Shown piece after piece: positions 8,338 to 17,531 of a stretch of 52,087 nucleotides of DNA. The stretch lies in NCBI RefSeq assembly GCF_000702205.1, contig NZ_JNKW01000014.1, positions 1 through 52,087 of the forward strand, written 5' to 3'. Each line of letters begins with the position of its first letter. The first letter of the stretch is position 1. The translations under genes were made by a program, and so were the position numbers. Below the pieces are notes generated by a model that was not told the DNA's origin, did not search any database, and was given only the letters and a program-made list of their open reading frames with translations. The DNA is from Lachnospira multipara LB2003 (GTDB lineage Bacteria > Bacillota > Clostridia > Lachnospirales > Lachnospiraceae).

Positions 8338-9705
8338 ATGAGAGAATTTAGTATTGTAACACCAGAATTTAACAGCTATGAGGTGAATTTAACTAAGACT
8401 GATTTAATTCCTAATTTATCAGACATTAATACAAGTAAACATAATGCAGCCTGCATTAATAAGGCAATTGAAGAAATTAGTGTTAGTGGCGGCGGAACTT
8501 TAAACATTCCTGACGGTATGTGGATTACGGGACCAATTAGATTATTATCAAATGTAAATTTACACCTTAATAGACAGACTGTGTTGAAGTTTTCAAAAAA
8601 TAGCGAGGAATATCCTTTAATTATAACTAATTATGAGGGACAGGAATGCATAAGAACAGTATCTCCTATTAGCGCAAATAATGCTGTAAATATAGCTATT
8701 ACAGGTAATGGTGTAATTGATGGTAGTGGCGATGAATGGAGACCTATTAAGGAATTTAAGCTTACAAATAGAGCTTGGAATGCACTATTTGAAAAAAGTG
8801 AATATGTTCTAGATACCAAGGAAGGTGGAGTGTGGTTTCCAACTAAGTCATCATTTGAGGGAAACAGACTTAACATTCAAAAAGGATACGAGGGTAAGTC
8901 AGATGATGAGGTTCTAGAACTAGCTAAACCTTATTATGATTTTTATAGACCTGTTTTAATTAGTTTAAAGCATTGTGATAAGGTATTACTTGAAGGGGTT
9001 ACATTTAAGAATTCTCCAGCTTGGAATATTCATCCATTTTTCTGCACAAATCTTACAGTTAGAAATATTAACGTGAATAACGCATATCATGCTCAAAATG
9101 GTGATGGCATTGATATTGAGTCATGTAATGGAGTTGAGATTTATAATTCTAGATTTGAGACAGGTGATGATGCTATTTGCGTTAAGTCTGGAAAAAATGC
9201 AGTGGCAAGAACAATCAAAGGTCCTTGTGAGAATGTATATATTCATGATTGCCTTGTAAATGAAGGACATGGTGGCTTCGTTATTGGTTCAGAAATGAGC
9301 CGTGGTGTTAAGAATGTATATGTTAAGGATTGTTTATTCCTTGGAACTGATGTGGGTATTAGAATGAAAAGTGCTCTAGGACGTGGTGGTGTTGTAGAGA
9401 ATATCCATATTGAGAATGTGAATATGATGAATATTATTAACGAAGGCATCATTATGACCATGTCTTATGTATTAAATTCCCTTAATCGTAACGAAGTAAT
9501 TGCTAAGGAAAATGAGGAAGACATTCCATTTTTTAAGAATATAACAATAGATAAGGTAAATTGTGTAGGTGCAAAGCATGCTATAAAGATTGAACCTTTA
9601 GTTGGAAGAGAAGATACAATATCAGATATTACAATAACAAATTCAACATTTGAGAATTGTGGCGAATCAGTTATTAAGGGCGTTAATATTAATATTGAAA
9701 AATAA
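8338..9705 (+). CDS. Glycoside hydrolase family 28 (polygalacturonase), intracellular
   Basis: Right-handed beta-helix enzyme cleaving alpha-1,4-galacturonic acid links. GH28 catalytic motifs are present in order: N-x-D at residues 254-256 (QNGDGID), the aspartate pair D277-D278 (TGDDAICVKSG), G-H-G at 310-312 (GHGGFVIGSE), and R342-x-K344 (GIRMKSA, equivalent of RIK). About 455 residues with no signal peptide, so it most likely trims imported oligogalacturonides in the cytoplasm, exo-type. The ATG at 8338 is favoured because GGAG precedes it by nine bases; an in-frame ATG at 8323 has no good ribosome site. Confidence 0.92.
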   Translation: MREFSIVTPEFNSYEVNLTKTDLIPNLSDINTSKHNAACINKAIEEISVSGGGTLNIPDGMWITGPIRLLSNVNLHLNRQTVLKFSKNSEEYPLIITNYEGQECIRTVSPISANNAVNIAITGNGVIDGSGDEWRPIKEFKLTNRAWNALFEKSEYVLDTKEGGVWFPTKSSFEGNRLNIQKGYEGKSDDEVLELAKPYYDFYRPVLISLKHCDKVLLEGVTFKNSPAWNIHPFFCTNLTVRNINVNNAYHAQNGDGIDIESCNGVEIYNSRFETGDDAICVKSGKNAVARTIKGPCENVYIHDCLVNEGHGGFVIGSEMSRGVKNVYVKDCLFLGTDVGIRMKSALGRGGVVENIHIENVNMMNIINEGIIMTMSYVLNSLNRNEVIAKENEEDIPFFKNITIDKVNCVGAKHAIKIEPLVGREDTISDITITNSTFENCGESVIKGVNINIEK

Positions 9706-9710
9706 AGAGT

Positions 9711-9733
9711 TGCATAATAACTCCCTTTTTGTT
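9711..9733 (+). terminator. Weak terminator after GH28
   Basis: A short stem (GAGTT with AACTC) separated by a small loop is followed by C-C-T-T-T-T-T. The stem is short, so efficiency is doubtful. Confidence 0.4.
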
Positions 9734-9744
9734 GCTTATATTTT

Positions 9745-9773
9745 TTGCAATATAATTTAAGTTTTGCTATAAT
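9745..9773 (+). promoter_or_regulatory. Promoter of the response regulator operon
   Basis: TTGCAA at 9745-9750, a 17-base spacer, and TATAAT at 9768-9773 with the extended -10 dinucleotide TG at 9765-9766. Confidence 0.65.
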
Positions 9774-9818
9774 ATAATTAATATTTTTGGTGTGACTATT
9801 TAAAAATAGGTGAATATT

Positions 9819-10574
9819 ATGCATGAAAAAATTGTGTTTATAGGCAATGAGAAGGGCTTTATTTATGGCTCAATTAAAAAAGGCCTAGAAGAGCAGGGGT
9901 TTAATGTAATCCCTGTTGCTGCTAGCGTTGAAGCTTTAGTTTCAATTGAAGAAGAATCAGACATATGGCTTCTTTATATTGAAAGTGAAGTCAGGGATTA
10001 CATAAAGGTGTTTGAGTATTTAAAAGCTACAGTTATTCATAGGGATTTATCCCTTTATCTTGTAGCTTCTGAAAGTGAACTTAGAAATGTAACTATGTAT
10101 ATTCCAGAACACTTAATAAAGCATACCTTTGACAAACCAGTGGATATGGCTGGAATGTATAAGTTTTTTTCTTTATTGGTAATGAAGGAAGAGATAGTGG
10201 AAGAGGAAAAAAGTATTCTTATAGTGGATGACGATCCTTCTTCCCTTAGATCCTTAAGTGATTTTTTATCAGTTAAATATAAAGTATATATGGCAAATTC
10301 TGCAATGAATGCCATAATGTTTCTGACTAAACGAAAGGTTGATCTTATAATTCTAGATGTTAGTATGCCAGTAGTTGATGGAACTCAGGTTTTTAAAATG
10401 TTGCATGAAGAGCCATCAACAAGGAATATACCAATTATGTTTTTAACAGGTAAATCAGATAAAGATAGTGTTATGAATGTACTGAGTTTGCACCCTGTAA
10501 AGTATTTGCTAAAGACAATGGAACCAGCCCAATTGATTTTAAGTATTGATGAGTTTTTAGATAGCAGGAAATAA
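9819..10574 (+). CDS. Two-domain response regulator without DNA-binding output
   Basis: The N-terminal half (1 to about 120) resembles a degenerate receiver fold without the acidic pocket. The second half is a canonical receiver: acidic residues D137-D139 (LIVDDDPSS), phospho-acceptor D180 (ILDVSMP), the conserved threonine in MFLTGKS and the lysine in KYLLKT. No helix-turn-helix or enzymatic output follows. The ATG at 9819 has AGGTGA five bases upstream; a GTG at 9810 is less likely. The hybrid kinase gene begins five bases after the stop, so the two are likely partners in one phosphorelay. Confidence 0.85.
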   Translation: MHEKIVFIGNEKGFIYGSIKKGLEEQGFNVIPVAASVEALVSIEEESDIWLLYIESEVRDYIKVFEYLKATVIHRDLSLYLVASESELRNVTMYIPEHLIKHTFDKPVDMAGMYKFFSLLVMKEEIVEEEKSILIVDDDPSSLRSLSDFLSVKYKVYMANSAMNAIMFLTKRKVDLIILDVSMPVVDGTQVFKMLHEEPSTRNIPIMFLTGKSDKDSVMNVLSLHPVKYLLKTMEPAQLILSIDEFLDSRK

Positions 10575-10579
10575 ATTGT

Positions 10580-12595
10580 ATGATGTTATTAATTTTGATA
10601 CTTTCTTGTGTGATGGTGGTTTTATGCATTGTTAATCTTTTTCTTGTTATAAATCACATAAAGAATATAGGTTTAAGGAAGTCTAGTAAAGACTTAGATA
10701 AAGATGGTAAAGATAAAGCCAATTTAGATAGTAAAGATACGAATAAAATCAATAATGAAAAAGAGAAAATTGAGGCAAGTTTACAGTTTTTAGTAAAAAT
10801 GTCTCATGAAGTTAGAACGCCATTAAATGCCATAATGGGCATGAATGAGTTGATTCTTAGAGAAGCTAAAGATAAAAATATAGTGAGTTATGCCAAAAAT
10901 ATAGAATATTCAACAAGGACTTTACTTACTTTTGTAAATGAATTAAGGGATTATTCTAATATAGAGTCTGGCAAGTTAAACGTAAATCCCATACCTTATA
11001 GATTTGACAATTTAATAACTGATATTTTGGCAATGAATTATGAAATTGCAATATTAAAGAATCTAGATTTTAATGCTTATGTTAACCCAGATATTCCCCT
11101 TAGGCTTTATGGGGATTCCCAAAGATTAAAGGAGTGTATTCATAATATTTTATCAAATGCCATTTCATATACCAAAGCTGGAAGAGTTGCTATAAGCATT
11201 GATTGTGAGAAAATTGACTCGGAAACTGTAGATATTTTTATAGTTGTTTCAGATACAGGTATTGGTATTAAAAAAGAAGATATAGAACGTGTTACTATGC
11301 CCTTTGAAAGACTTGAGGAAAACATTAATCTATCTAAGGAAGGAGCTGGTCTTGGGCTTCATTTAACTAATGAAATCCTAAAAAAGATGGGCTCAAAGCT
11401 AGAAATAGAAAGCGTTTATGGTATTGGTTCTACATTCTCCTTTACGGTTAGGCAAAAGATTGTGGCTTGGCTTCCCTGTGGAGATGTGGTTAGTCAGTTT
11501 AAAAAATCCTTTAGCAAAATTAATAGATATAAAGAATCCTTTGAGGCGCCCAATGCAAGGATCTTAGTTGTTGATGATGTTGAGGTTAATGCAAGAGTGG
11601 TTGTAGGATTGCTTTCAGATACAAAGATAAGGACAGATATAGCCTTTTGTGGAAAGGATGCCCTTAAACTTATAGAGAAAAATAATTACGATGTAATTTT
11701 TCTAGATCACAGAATGCCTGATATGGATGGAGTTGAGACTCTTGAAAAAATCAGACAAAATAGCGATCCTGTTAAAGCGTCTGTTCCTGTCATAGTCTTA
11801 ACAGCCAACGCTATAAATGGAATGCGTGATCAGTATATTAATTTAGGTTTTACGGATTATTTAACAAAGCCTGTTAGGGGGGAAGATTTAGAAAAGACCC
11901 TTATTATGTATTTACCAGAGGATAAGATTTATTCAACAAGAAAGAATAATTATGTAAATATTAATGATACGGATAGCTTAAGTGAAGGACTTAATGTCTT
12001 TAATCAAATTGAGTATATTGATTCGGTAGTTGCACTTAAGAATTGTATGACTAAGGAAACTCTTAAAAATAGCATTATTACTATAAAAACAACTCTTAAG
12101 CAGACAATGGATAATTTAGAAGAATATTTTGATAACAAGGATTTGTCTAAATATGGTGTAAGTGTGCATGGTTTAAAGAGTTCCTTAAGATTAATAGGGG
12201 CAATGGATATTTCCAAGCAAGCTGCATTATTAGAGGAAATGAGTGAGACTAAGACAATGGAGGAAATTGAGCCAGAGCATAAGCTTTTAATGGAACAATT
12301 GAAAAAACTAGACATAGACTTAGGCAATGTAGTAAATTATTTCTATAACAATTTTAAGAAAGAAGAAGAAATATCAAATGAACAGCTAAAAGAAGCCTAT
12401 AGTGCAATGTATGAATATGCATCCCTTGGAGATTATAAAAACATTGATGAAATAATAAGACATCTACAGGACTATAATATTCCTGATGATGAAAGAGAAG
12501 ACTTTGAAGAAATAAGAAATTTATCTGTTGTTTTTGATACGACTAAACTTTTAAAGAAACTAGAAACTATAATTAACGGAGATAAAAATGACTAA
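10580..12595 (+). CDS. Hybrid sensor histidine kinase (HisKA-HATPase-REC-HPt)
   Basis: One N-terminal membrane helix (about residues 3-25) and a charged linker, then a HisKA domain with the phosphorylated H76 (KMSHEVRTPLNA). The ATPase domain has the N box (NILSNAISYT), DTGIGI and GAGLGL. A receiver follows with acceptor D376 (FLDHRMPD), then a C-terminal histidine phosphotransfer-like segment with H530 (VHGLKSSLRL). There is no large extracellular sensor domain. It overlaps the next gene by eight bases. The regulator before it and the membrane protein after it make a compact module whose signal and output are not evident. Confidence 0.9.
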   Translation: MMLLILILSCVMVVLCIVNLFLVINHIKNIGLRKSSKDLDKDGKDKANLDSKDTNKINNEKEKIEASLQFLVKMSHEVRTPLNAIMGMNELILREAKDKNIVSYAKNIEYSTRTLLTFVNELRDYSNIESGKLNVNPIPYRFDNLITDILAMNYEIAILKNLDFNAYVNPDIPLRLYGDSQRLKECIHNILSNAISYTKAGRVAISIDCEKIDSETVDIFIVVSDTGIGIKKEDIERVTMPFERLEENINLSKEGAGLGLHLTNEILKKMGSKLEIESVYGIGSTFSFTVRQKIVAWLPCGDVVSQFKKSFSKINRYKESFEAPNARILVVDDVEVNARVVVGLLSDTKIRTDIAFCGKDALKLIEKNNYDVIFLDHRMPDMDGVETLEKIRQNSDPVKASVPVIVLTANAINGMRDQYINLGFTDYLTKPVRGEDLEKTLIMYLPEDKIYSTRKNNYVNINDTDSLSEGLNVFNQIEYIDSVVALKNCMTKETLKNSIITIKTTLKQTMDNLEEYFDNKDLSKYGVSVHGLKSSLRLIGAMDISKQAALLEEMSETKTMEEIEPEHKLLMEQLKKLDIDLGNVVNYFYNNFKKEEEISNEQLKEAYSAMYEYASLGDYKNIDEIIRHLQDYNIPDDEREDFEEIRNLSVVFDTTKLLKKLETIINGDKND

Positions 12596-14456
12596 CAAAA
12601 ATACAAGAAATACATTAAAGAAAAATGCTAAAAGAGTACTAAAGGGACATTACTTTTTATTAGTATTTGCCTGCTTAATGGCTGCGTTTTTAGGAAATGA
12701 TTTTGCAAATTCATTTTTTTCATCTACAAACACAACAAAGCAGGTGTGGAATGAATTTAATCAAGTGGTGGAAATCACAGAAAATAACAGTACTGATACC
12801 GTAATAGATCTTATTATGGAAGAGATAGAAACGGCTAAGGAATCTAGTGCAGGAACTAGTCTTGCAAGATCAAGGGGCGTTATGGCCTCTGTGGTTAATA
12901 ATATCACTAATGGTTTGCTTTTTTATAGAATAATCCAGGGCATTAATTCCTTTGTTAAATCAGATGTGCTTGCTAGAAAGATATTTATAATAATTTTTAT
13001 GCTTGGCTATTTTTTGGTGTGGGTATTTATAACTAATACCTTCTCGGTGTCATTTAGAAGAGTTTTTCTAGAATCAAGAACTTATAAGAAGGTAGATGTC
13101 CAAAAATTCACATTCCTTTTTTATGATAAGTGCTTGTTTAATGTGGCAATGGCAATGTTTTTAAGAAACTTTCTCCTGATTTTATGGGGAATAACAATTA
13201 TAGGATTTCCAATTAAGTATTACACATATAAATTAGTTCCATACATCTTAGCTGAGAACCCTAAAATAGGGCCATTAAAGGCAATTAAGATTTCAAAGGA
13301 AATGATGAGGGGACATAAATGGGAAGCGTTTAAACTGGATTTTTCATTTGTTTTATGGGATATGTTAGGCTATATAACAAATGGTATCTTAGGAATGCTT
13401 TTTGTAAATCCTTATAAGATAGCTACAATAGCAGAATATTATGTGTATTTACGTGAACTTGCAATGGAAAAAAATAGTGAATTGGCGCTAGTTTTAAATG
13501 ATAAGTTCTTGTATAGAATAGCAGATAAAGAGGAAATAAATGAAAAATACAAGGATTTGATTAAAGAATATATTAAGGATGTGGATACAGATGACTACAA
13601 CTTAGATGGAGATGTGTGGCTTGCTAATGCTATTGAAAGCATTAGAAGACAAAAGGGAAAGAGCTTTAATGAAGATGACTATAAAGAAAGCAAGGGCGCT
13701 TTTAAGTGGTTTGAGGATAATTTAGGACTTAGCTTTAGAAATGCTAGATATAATAGAATTCAAGAAAAATATAGGCTTTCACAGCTTGCTATGGAGGAAT
13801 TAAACAAAATAAAGAATGGGGAGATATATCCTGAAAGATTATCTAAGCTACCCTTTAGGGAACGTAGAGTTAAAGCGGATTACATGAGAATGTATTCTAT
13901 GTTCTCAATTGTTATAATCTTCTTTTTGGGAAGTATAATTGGTTGGACATGGGAAGGCATGTTACATTTAATTCAAAAGGGTAGTTTTATTAACAGAGGT
14001 GCTCTAAATGGCCCATGGATACCTATTTATGGAGTGGGGGCAGTTTTATCTATAACTCTAGGATATAGATTTAGAAAAACACCTCTTAAAGAATTTTTGT
14101 TTATTGTAGTTATTAGTGGAATAGTTGAGTATTCAACCTCGTATTGTATGGAGGCTTTAACAGGGCTTAGATGGTGGAGTTATAATAATTATTTCTTAAA
14201 CCTAAATGGAAGAATATGTTTAGAAGGCCTACTTATATTTGGTATTGGTGGATGTGCGGTTGTTTATTGGCTAATACCATATGTTGAGGGGCAATTAAAG
14301 AAACTAAATGGTTTTGTGGTTTCAATTTTAATGATTGTTTTGATAGCTGCATTTGTGTTTGATATGATTTTTTCAAAAAATCATCCTAACACAGGAAAGG
14401 GTGTTACAAGTACAGTAGTGGGAATTGTCAGTATTTATGCCCCTTTGACGCGGTAA
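12588..14456 (+). CDS. DUF975 / CmpB-type multi-spanning membrane protein
   Basis: Two membrane parts in one 622-residue chain. Residues 1 to about 290 resemble DUF975: LKGHYFLLVFACLMAAFLG at the start and IKISKEMMRGHKWEAFKL near 230. A soluble charged stretch (about 290-435) follows. The last 170 residues resemble the putative ABC permease family CmpB (PF06541): GSIIGWTWEGMLHL, NRGALNGPWIPIYGVGA, and RWWSYNNYFLNLNGRICLEG. No ATPase subunit is next to it. It overlaps the kinase gene by eight bases, so it may be the membrane target or sensor of that system. Function unknown. Confidence 0.7.
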   Translation: MTNKNTRNTLKKNAKRVLKGHYFLLVFACLMAAFLGNDFANSFFSSTNTTKQVWNEFNQVVEITENNSTDTVIDLIMEEIETAKESSAGTSLARSRGVMASVVNNITNGLLFYRIIQGINSFVKSDVLARKIFIIIFMLGYFLVWVFITNTFSVSFRRVFLESRTYKKVDVQKFTFLFYDKCLFNVAMAMFLRNFLLILWGITIIGFPIKYYTYKLVPYILAENPKIGPLKAIKISKEMMRGHKWEAFKLDFSFVLWDMLGYITNGILGMLFVNPYKIATIAEYYVYLRELAMEKNSELALVLNDKFLYRIADKEEINEKYKDLIKEYIKDVDTDDYNLDGDVWLANAIESIRRQKGKSFNEDDYKESKGAFKWFEDNLGLSFRNARYNRIQEKYRLSQLAMEELNKIKNGEIYPERLSKLPFRERRVKADYMRMYSMFSIVIIFFLGSIIGWTWEGMLHLIQKGSFINRGALNGPWIPIYGVGAVLSITLGYRFRKTPLKEFLFIVVISGIVEYSTSYCMEALTGLRWWSYNNYFLNLNGRICLEGLLIFGIGGCAVVYWLIPYVEGQLKKLNGFVVSILMIVLIAAFVFDMIFSKNHPNTGKGVTSTVVGIVSIYAPLTR

Positions 14457-14832
14457 AGTATTACTAAAATAATGTAACTTTTATTCATTTTTTATTCGTT
14501 TATTAAATTTAACAATGTGCATTATATTGATTAAAACTGCGTATTTATGCCATTTATATGAAACCGTTCCCAGTGCTCTAAAAATGCATAAATATGCAGA
14601 AAATATGCGTAGTATGAATAAAAAAACAATCGTGACAAAGACTTGTCAGAGTGTTATAATAGCTAAGGCGATGAGATAAACGCTTATTTTTTTGCGCTAA
14701 AATCAAGCCCTTGCAAAGAAAGCACGATAAACTTTTTTGGCAGGATTGCAGAGACGCTCCCCAAAAAATAATCACTTAGTTGAAACTAAAGATGAATTTT
14801 TATTCAAGATGATTATTAGTAGCGGAGGTTAT
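14457..14832 (+). other. 376-base intergenic region upstream of yitT-like gene
   Basis: Contains a 14-base inverted repeat, CTGCGTATTTATGC (14537-14550) and GCATAAATATGCAG (14586-14599), then a further AAATATGC repeat near 14602, all upstream of a good promoter (14632-14660). Downstream of the promoter is a leader of about 165 bases that holds an 8-bp TTTTTTGG / CCAAAAAA pairing around 14732-14767. I do not recognise a known riboswitch class in it. Confidence 0.5.
14632..14660 (+). promoter_or_regulatory. Promoter of the YitT-family gene
   Basis: GTGACA at 14632-14637, a 17-base spacer and a perfect TATAAT at 14655-14660. It is the only good promoter match in the gap. Confidence 0.65.
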
Positions 14833-15714
14833 ATGCAGAAATTAGAAAATAAAATAGGTAGTACATTAGTTGATATTCTTTTTGACATAGTTGCTGGTTT
14901 CCTTTATGCAGTTGGTTATTATACATTTGCTAAGATGGGAGATTTTACACCAGGCGGTGTATCAGGCATAGCATTGATTATCAACTATATATGTGGTGTT
15001 CCAGTTGGTGTATTTACACTTATTTTGAACATTCCACTTGTTATTATAAGTTATAAGGTCGTGGGTAAGAAATTCTTATTTAAGACCGCTCGTTCGTTGA
15101 TTATTAGTACTATCTTCCTTGACATAATTGCTCCAATGACTCCTTTATATACAGGAAGTCGAATAACAGCAGCACTTTTTTCTGGTGTTTGTATTGGTGC
15201 AGCAATGGCGCTTTTCTATATGAGAGGCTCTAGTTCAGGAGGAATGGATTTCCTCATTATGACAGTCAAGGTTAAGAAGCCACATTTTAGTTTTGGCTTC
15301 GTTACAATGGTTACTGATTTTATTGTTATTGTTGTAGGTGGTTTCATCTATAAGGACATAGATTCAGTACTTTACGGTTTGATATCAGCATTTACATGCT
15401 CCGTAGTAATGGACAAGATCCTTTACGGTATGGGAGCAGGTAAGTTGATAATAATAATTACTGTTCATAGTAAAGAGCTAACGGACATGATAGGTTCCAT
15501 GACAGATCGTGGTTCTACCATCATCAAAGCCATAGGTAGTTATACCGGTGATGATAGAGACGTTGTGTTGTGTGCATGTTCGAAGAATCAGACTTATGCG
15601 GTTACTGATTTAGCTCATAAAGCAGATCCTCATGCCTTCATAATGATCACAGAGACCAGTGAGGTTTTCGGTGAGGGATTTATTGAAGGTAAACGTAATA
15701 TGAATAGTAATTAA
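14833..15714 (+). CDS. YitT family membrane protein (DUF161 / DUF2179)
   Basis: A 293-residue integral membrane protein with about five or six hydrophobic spans (residues 10-190) and a C-terminal soluble DUF2179 domain. Family motifs are GGVSGIALIINYI, the GSSSGGMDFL turn and, in the soluble domain, DRGSTIIKAIGSYTGDDRDV. The family is widespread in Firmicutes but its biochemical role is not established. The ATG at 14833 is chosen because GGAGG precedes it and the product then matches the usual family length; an in-frame TTG at 14737 adds residues unlike the family. Confidence 0.88.
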   Translation: MQKLENKIGSTLVDILFDIVAGFLYAVGYYTFAKMGDFTPGGVSGIALIINYICGVPVGVFTLILNIPLVIISYKVVGKKFLFKTARSLIISTIFLDIIAPMTPLYTGSRITAALFSGVCIGAAMALFYMRGSSSGGMDFLIMTVKVKKPHFSFGFVTMVTDFIVIVVGGFIYKDIDSVLYGLISAFTCSVVMDKILYGMGAGKLIIIITVHSKELTDMIGSMTDRGSTIIKAIGSYTGDDRDVVLCACSKNQTYAVTDLAHKADPHAFIMITETSEVFGEGFIEGKRNMNSN

Positions 15715-15964
15715 TAAATCATTTTCCTTCCTCATAACGGTAGAGGGGAAGAAGAATCCCGTTTATTAAGCTAATAGTTTCTTAGTAAGGAGATTAAGAA
15801 ACTTATTACTAAGCTTACAAGACACATTTACTACATATCGGAGAATGGAAACATTCCCAAGCATAGGTGTTGCACTTATGCAGGAATGCACGAGGGACTT
15901 TTAGTCTTTCGTGCATTTTTTTAAACTTACAAATAATCCAATTTTAAAAGGTAAAGGAGATTTT
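15715..15964 (+). promoter_or_regulatory. Structured leader of the ABC-F gene, attenuator candidate
   Basis: The gap between yitT and the ABC-F gene holds two mutually exclusive pairings: GTTTCTTA (15777-15784) with TAAGAAAC (15795-15802), and CTTAGTAA (15781-15788) with TTACTAAG (15806-15813). A strong intrinsic terminator follows at 15886-15922, only 42 bases before the start codon. A possible 19-codon leader ORF starts with ATG at 15845, but its GGAG lies only one base away. Genes for ABC-F proteins are often controlled by such attenuators; here this is an inference. Confidence 0.5.
15886..15922 (+). terminator. Intrinsic terminator in front of the ABC-F gene
   Basis: A fully paired 14-bp stem (ATGCACGAGGGACT at 15886-15899 with AGTCTTTCGTGCAT at 15903-15916, two G-U pairs), a three-base loop, and a run of seven T. 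It could end yitT transcription or act as an attenuator for the ABC-F gene. Confidence 0.88.
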
Positions 15965-17518
15965 ATGAGTATTTTAACAGTAGAGCACTTATCCCATGGT
16001 TTTGGTGATAGAGCAATTTTTGAAGACGTATCATTTAAGCTAAATAAGGGTGAGCATGTTGGTTATGTAGGTAATAATGGTGCCGGTAAGTCAACATTTA
16101 TGAATATTATTACAGGTAAACTTATGCCTGATGAAGGTAAGATTGAATGGGCTAAGAATGTGAAGGTTGGTTACCTTGATCAGCACGCTGTTCTTGAAAA
16201 AGGTATGACAATAGAAGATGTGTTAAAAATGGCTTTTGACGATCTTTTTGAACTTGAAAATCATATGAATGATATTTGTGCTAAGATGGGTGATGCAAGT
16301 GATGAAGAAATGGAAAAATACATGGAAGAGTTAGGAACTATTCAGGATGTATTGACTAATAGAGATTTTTATTTAATTGATTCTAAGGTGGAAGAGGTTG
16401 CACGAGCTCTTGGCTTACTTGAATTAGGCCTTGATAGAGATGTTACAGAACTTTCAGGTGGACAAAGAACTAAGGTTTTACTTGGAAAGTTACTTCTAGC
16501 AAAACCAGATATTCTACTTCTTGATGAGCCTACTAACTACTTAGATCAGGAGCATATTGCTTGGCTTACAAGATACTTAGAGGATTATGAGAATGCATTT
16601 ATTCTTATTTCTCATGATATTCCATTCCTTAATAAGGTTGTAAATCTTATTTATCACGTGGATGGACGTCAGCTTAATAGATATGTTGGCGATTACGACA
16701 AGTTTATGGAAGTCTATGAAATGAAGAAGGCGCAGCTTGAAGCAGCTTATAATAAGCAGCAGCAAGAAATAGCTGATCTTAAGGATTTTGTTGCAAGAAA
16801 CAAGGCTAGGGTATCAACTAGAAATATGGCTATGTCTCGCCAGAAAAAACTTGATAATATGGACTTAATTGAGCTTGAGAAGGAAGCTCCAAAGCCGGAA
16901 TTTAATTTTAAGGAGGCACGTACTCCTTCAAGATATATTTTCCAAACACATGATTTAGTTATAGGTTATGATGAGCCACTTTCAAAGCCTATTAATATAG
17001 AGATGGAGAGAGGTCATATAGCCACTATTAGAGGTGTAAATGGAATTGGTAAGACAACACTTCTAAAATCAATTCTTGGTCAAATTAAGCCTATTTCTGG
17101 AGATGTAGAGCTTGGAGACTATCTTGAAATTGGATATTTTGAGCAGGAAACACCTCCAGATATTGAGACAACATGTATAGAGGAAATTTGGGAAGAATTC
17201 CCAGGATTTACTCAGTACGAGGTTCGTTCAGCCCTTGCTAAGTGTGGCCTTACAACTAAGCATATAGAAAGCAAGGTAAGAGTTCTTTCAGGTGGAGAGC
17301 AGGCTAAGGTTAGACTTTGTAAGATAATTAATAGAGAATCTAATTTACTAGTTCTTGATGAGCCTACAAACCATTTAGATCAGGATGCAAAAAATGAGTT
17401 AAAGAGAGCTCTAAAGGAATACAAAGGTTCTGTACTTATGGTTTGCCATGAACCTGAATTTTACGAAGGCCTTGCAACACAGGTAATTGATTTAGAAAAA
17501 TATACTACAAGATTATAA
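15965..17518 (+). CDS. ABC-F family ATPase (ribosome-associated type)
   Basis: Two ABC ATPase domains in one soluble 517-residue chain and no membrane part. The first domain has Walker A GNNGAGKS at 36-43, signature LSGGQRTK and Walker B LLLDEPTNYLD. The charged linker with many lysines (about 245-300) corresponds to the P-site tRNA interaction motif. The second domain has GVNGIGKTT, LSGGEQAKVRL and LLVLDEPTNHLD. ABC-F proteins act on the ribosome in translation regulation or in protection from antibiotics. Which of these applies here is not decided by sequence; the terminator-bearing leader favours regulated expression. The start at 15965 has AAAGGAGA four bases upstream. Confidence 0.9.
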   Translation: MSILTVEHLSHGFGDRAIFEDVSFKLNKGEHVGYVGNNGAGKSTFMNIITGKLMPDEGKIEWAKNVKVGYLDQHAVLEKGMTIEDVLKMAFDDLFELENHMNDICAKMGDASDEEMEKYMEELGTIQDVLTNRDFYLIDSKVEEVARALGLLELGLDRDVTELSGGQRTKVLLGKLLLAKPDILLLDEPTNYLDQEHIAWLTRYLEDYENAFILISHDIPFLNKVVNLIYHVDGRQLNRYVGDYDKFMEVYEMKKAQLEAAYNKQQQEIADLKDFVARNKARVSTRNMAMSRQKKLDNMDLIELEKEAPKPEFNFKEARTPSRYIFQTHDLVIGYDEPLSKPINIEMERGHIATIRGVNGIGKTTLLKSILGQIKPISGDVELGDYLEIGYFEQETPPDIETTCIEEIWEEFPGFTQYEVRSALAKCGLTTKHIESKVRVLSGGEQAKVRLCKIINRESNLLVLDEPTNHLDQDAKNELKRALKEYKGSVLMVCHEPEFYEGLATQVIDLEKYTTRL

Positions 17519-17531
17519 TTATTATACCTAG

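Noticed and set aside
14661-14832. Leader of the yitT-like gene as a known riboswitch
   Set aside because: I compared it by eye with the common classes (preQ1, guanidine, c-di-GMP, SAM, T-box) and found no conserved core, so no class is assigned.
15845-15904. 19-codon leader ORF before the ABC-F gene
   Set aside because: Not listed as a gene because its GGAG is only one base from the ATG; kept only as a possibility in the attenuator finding.
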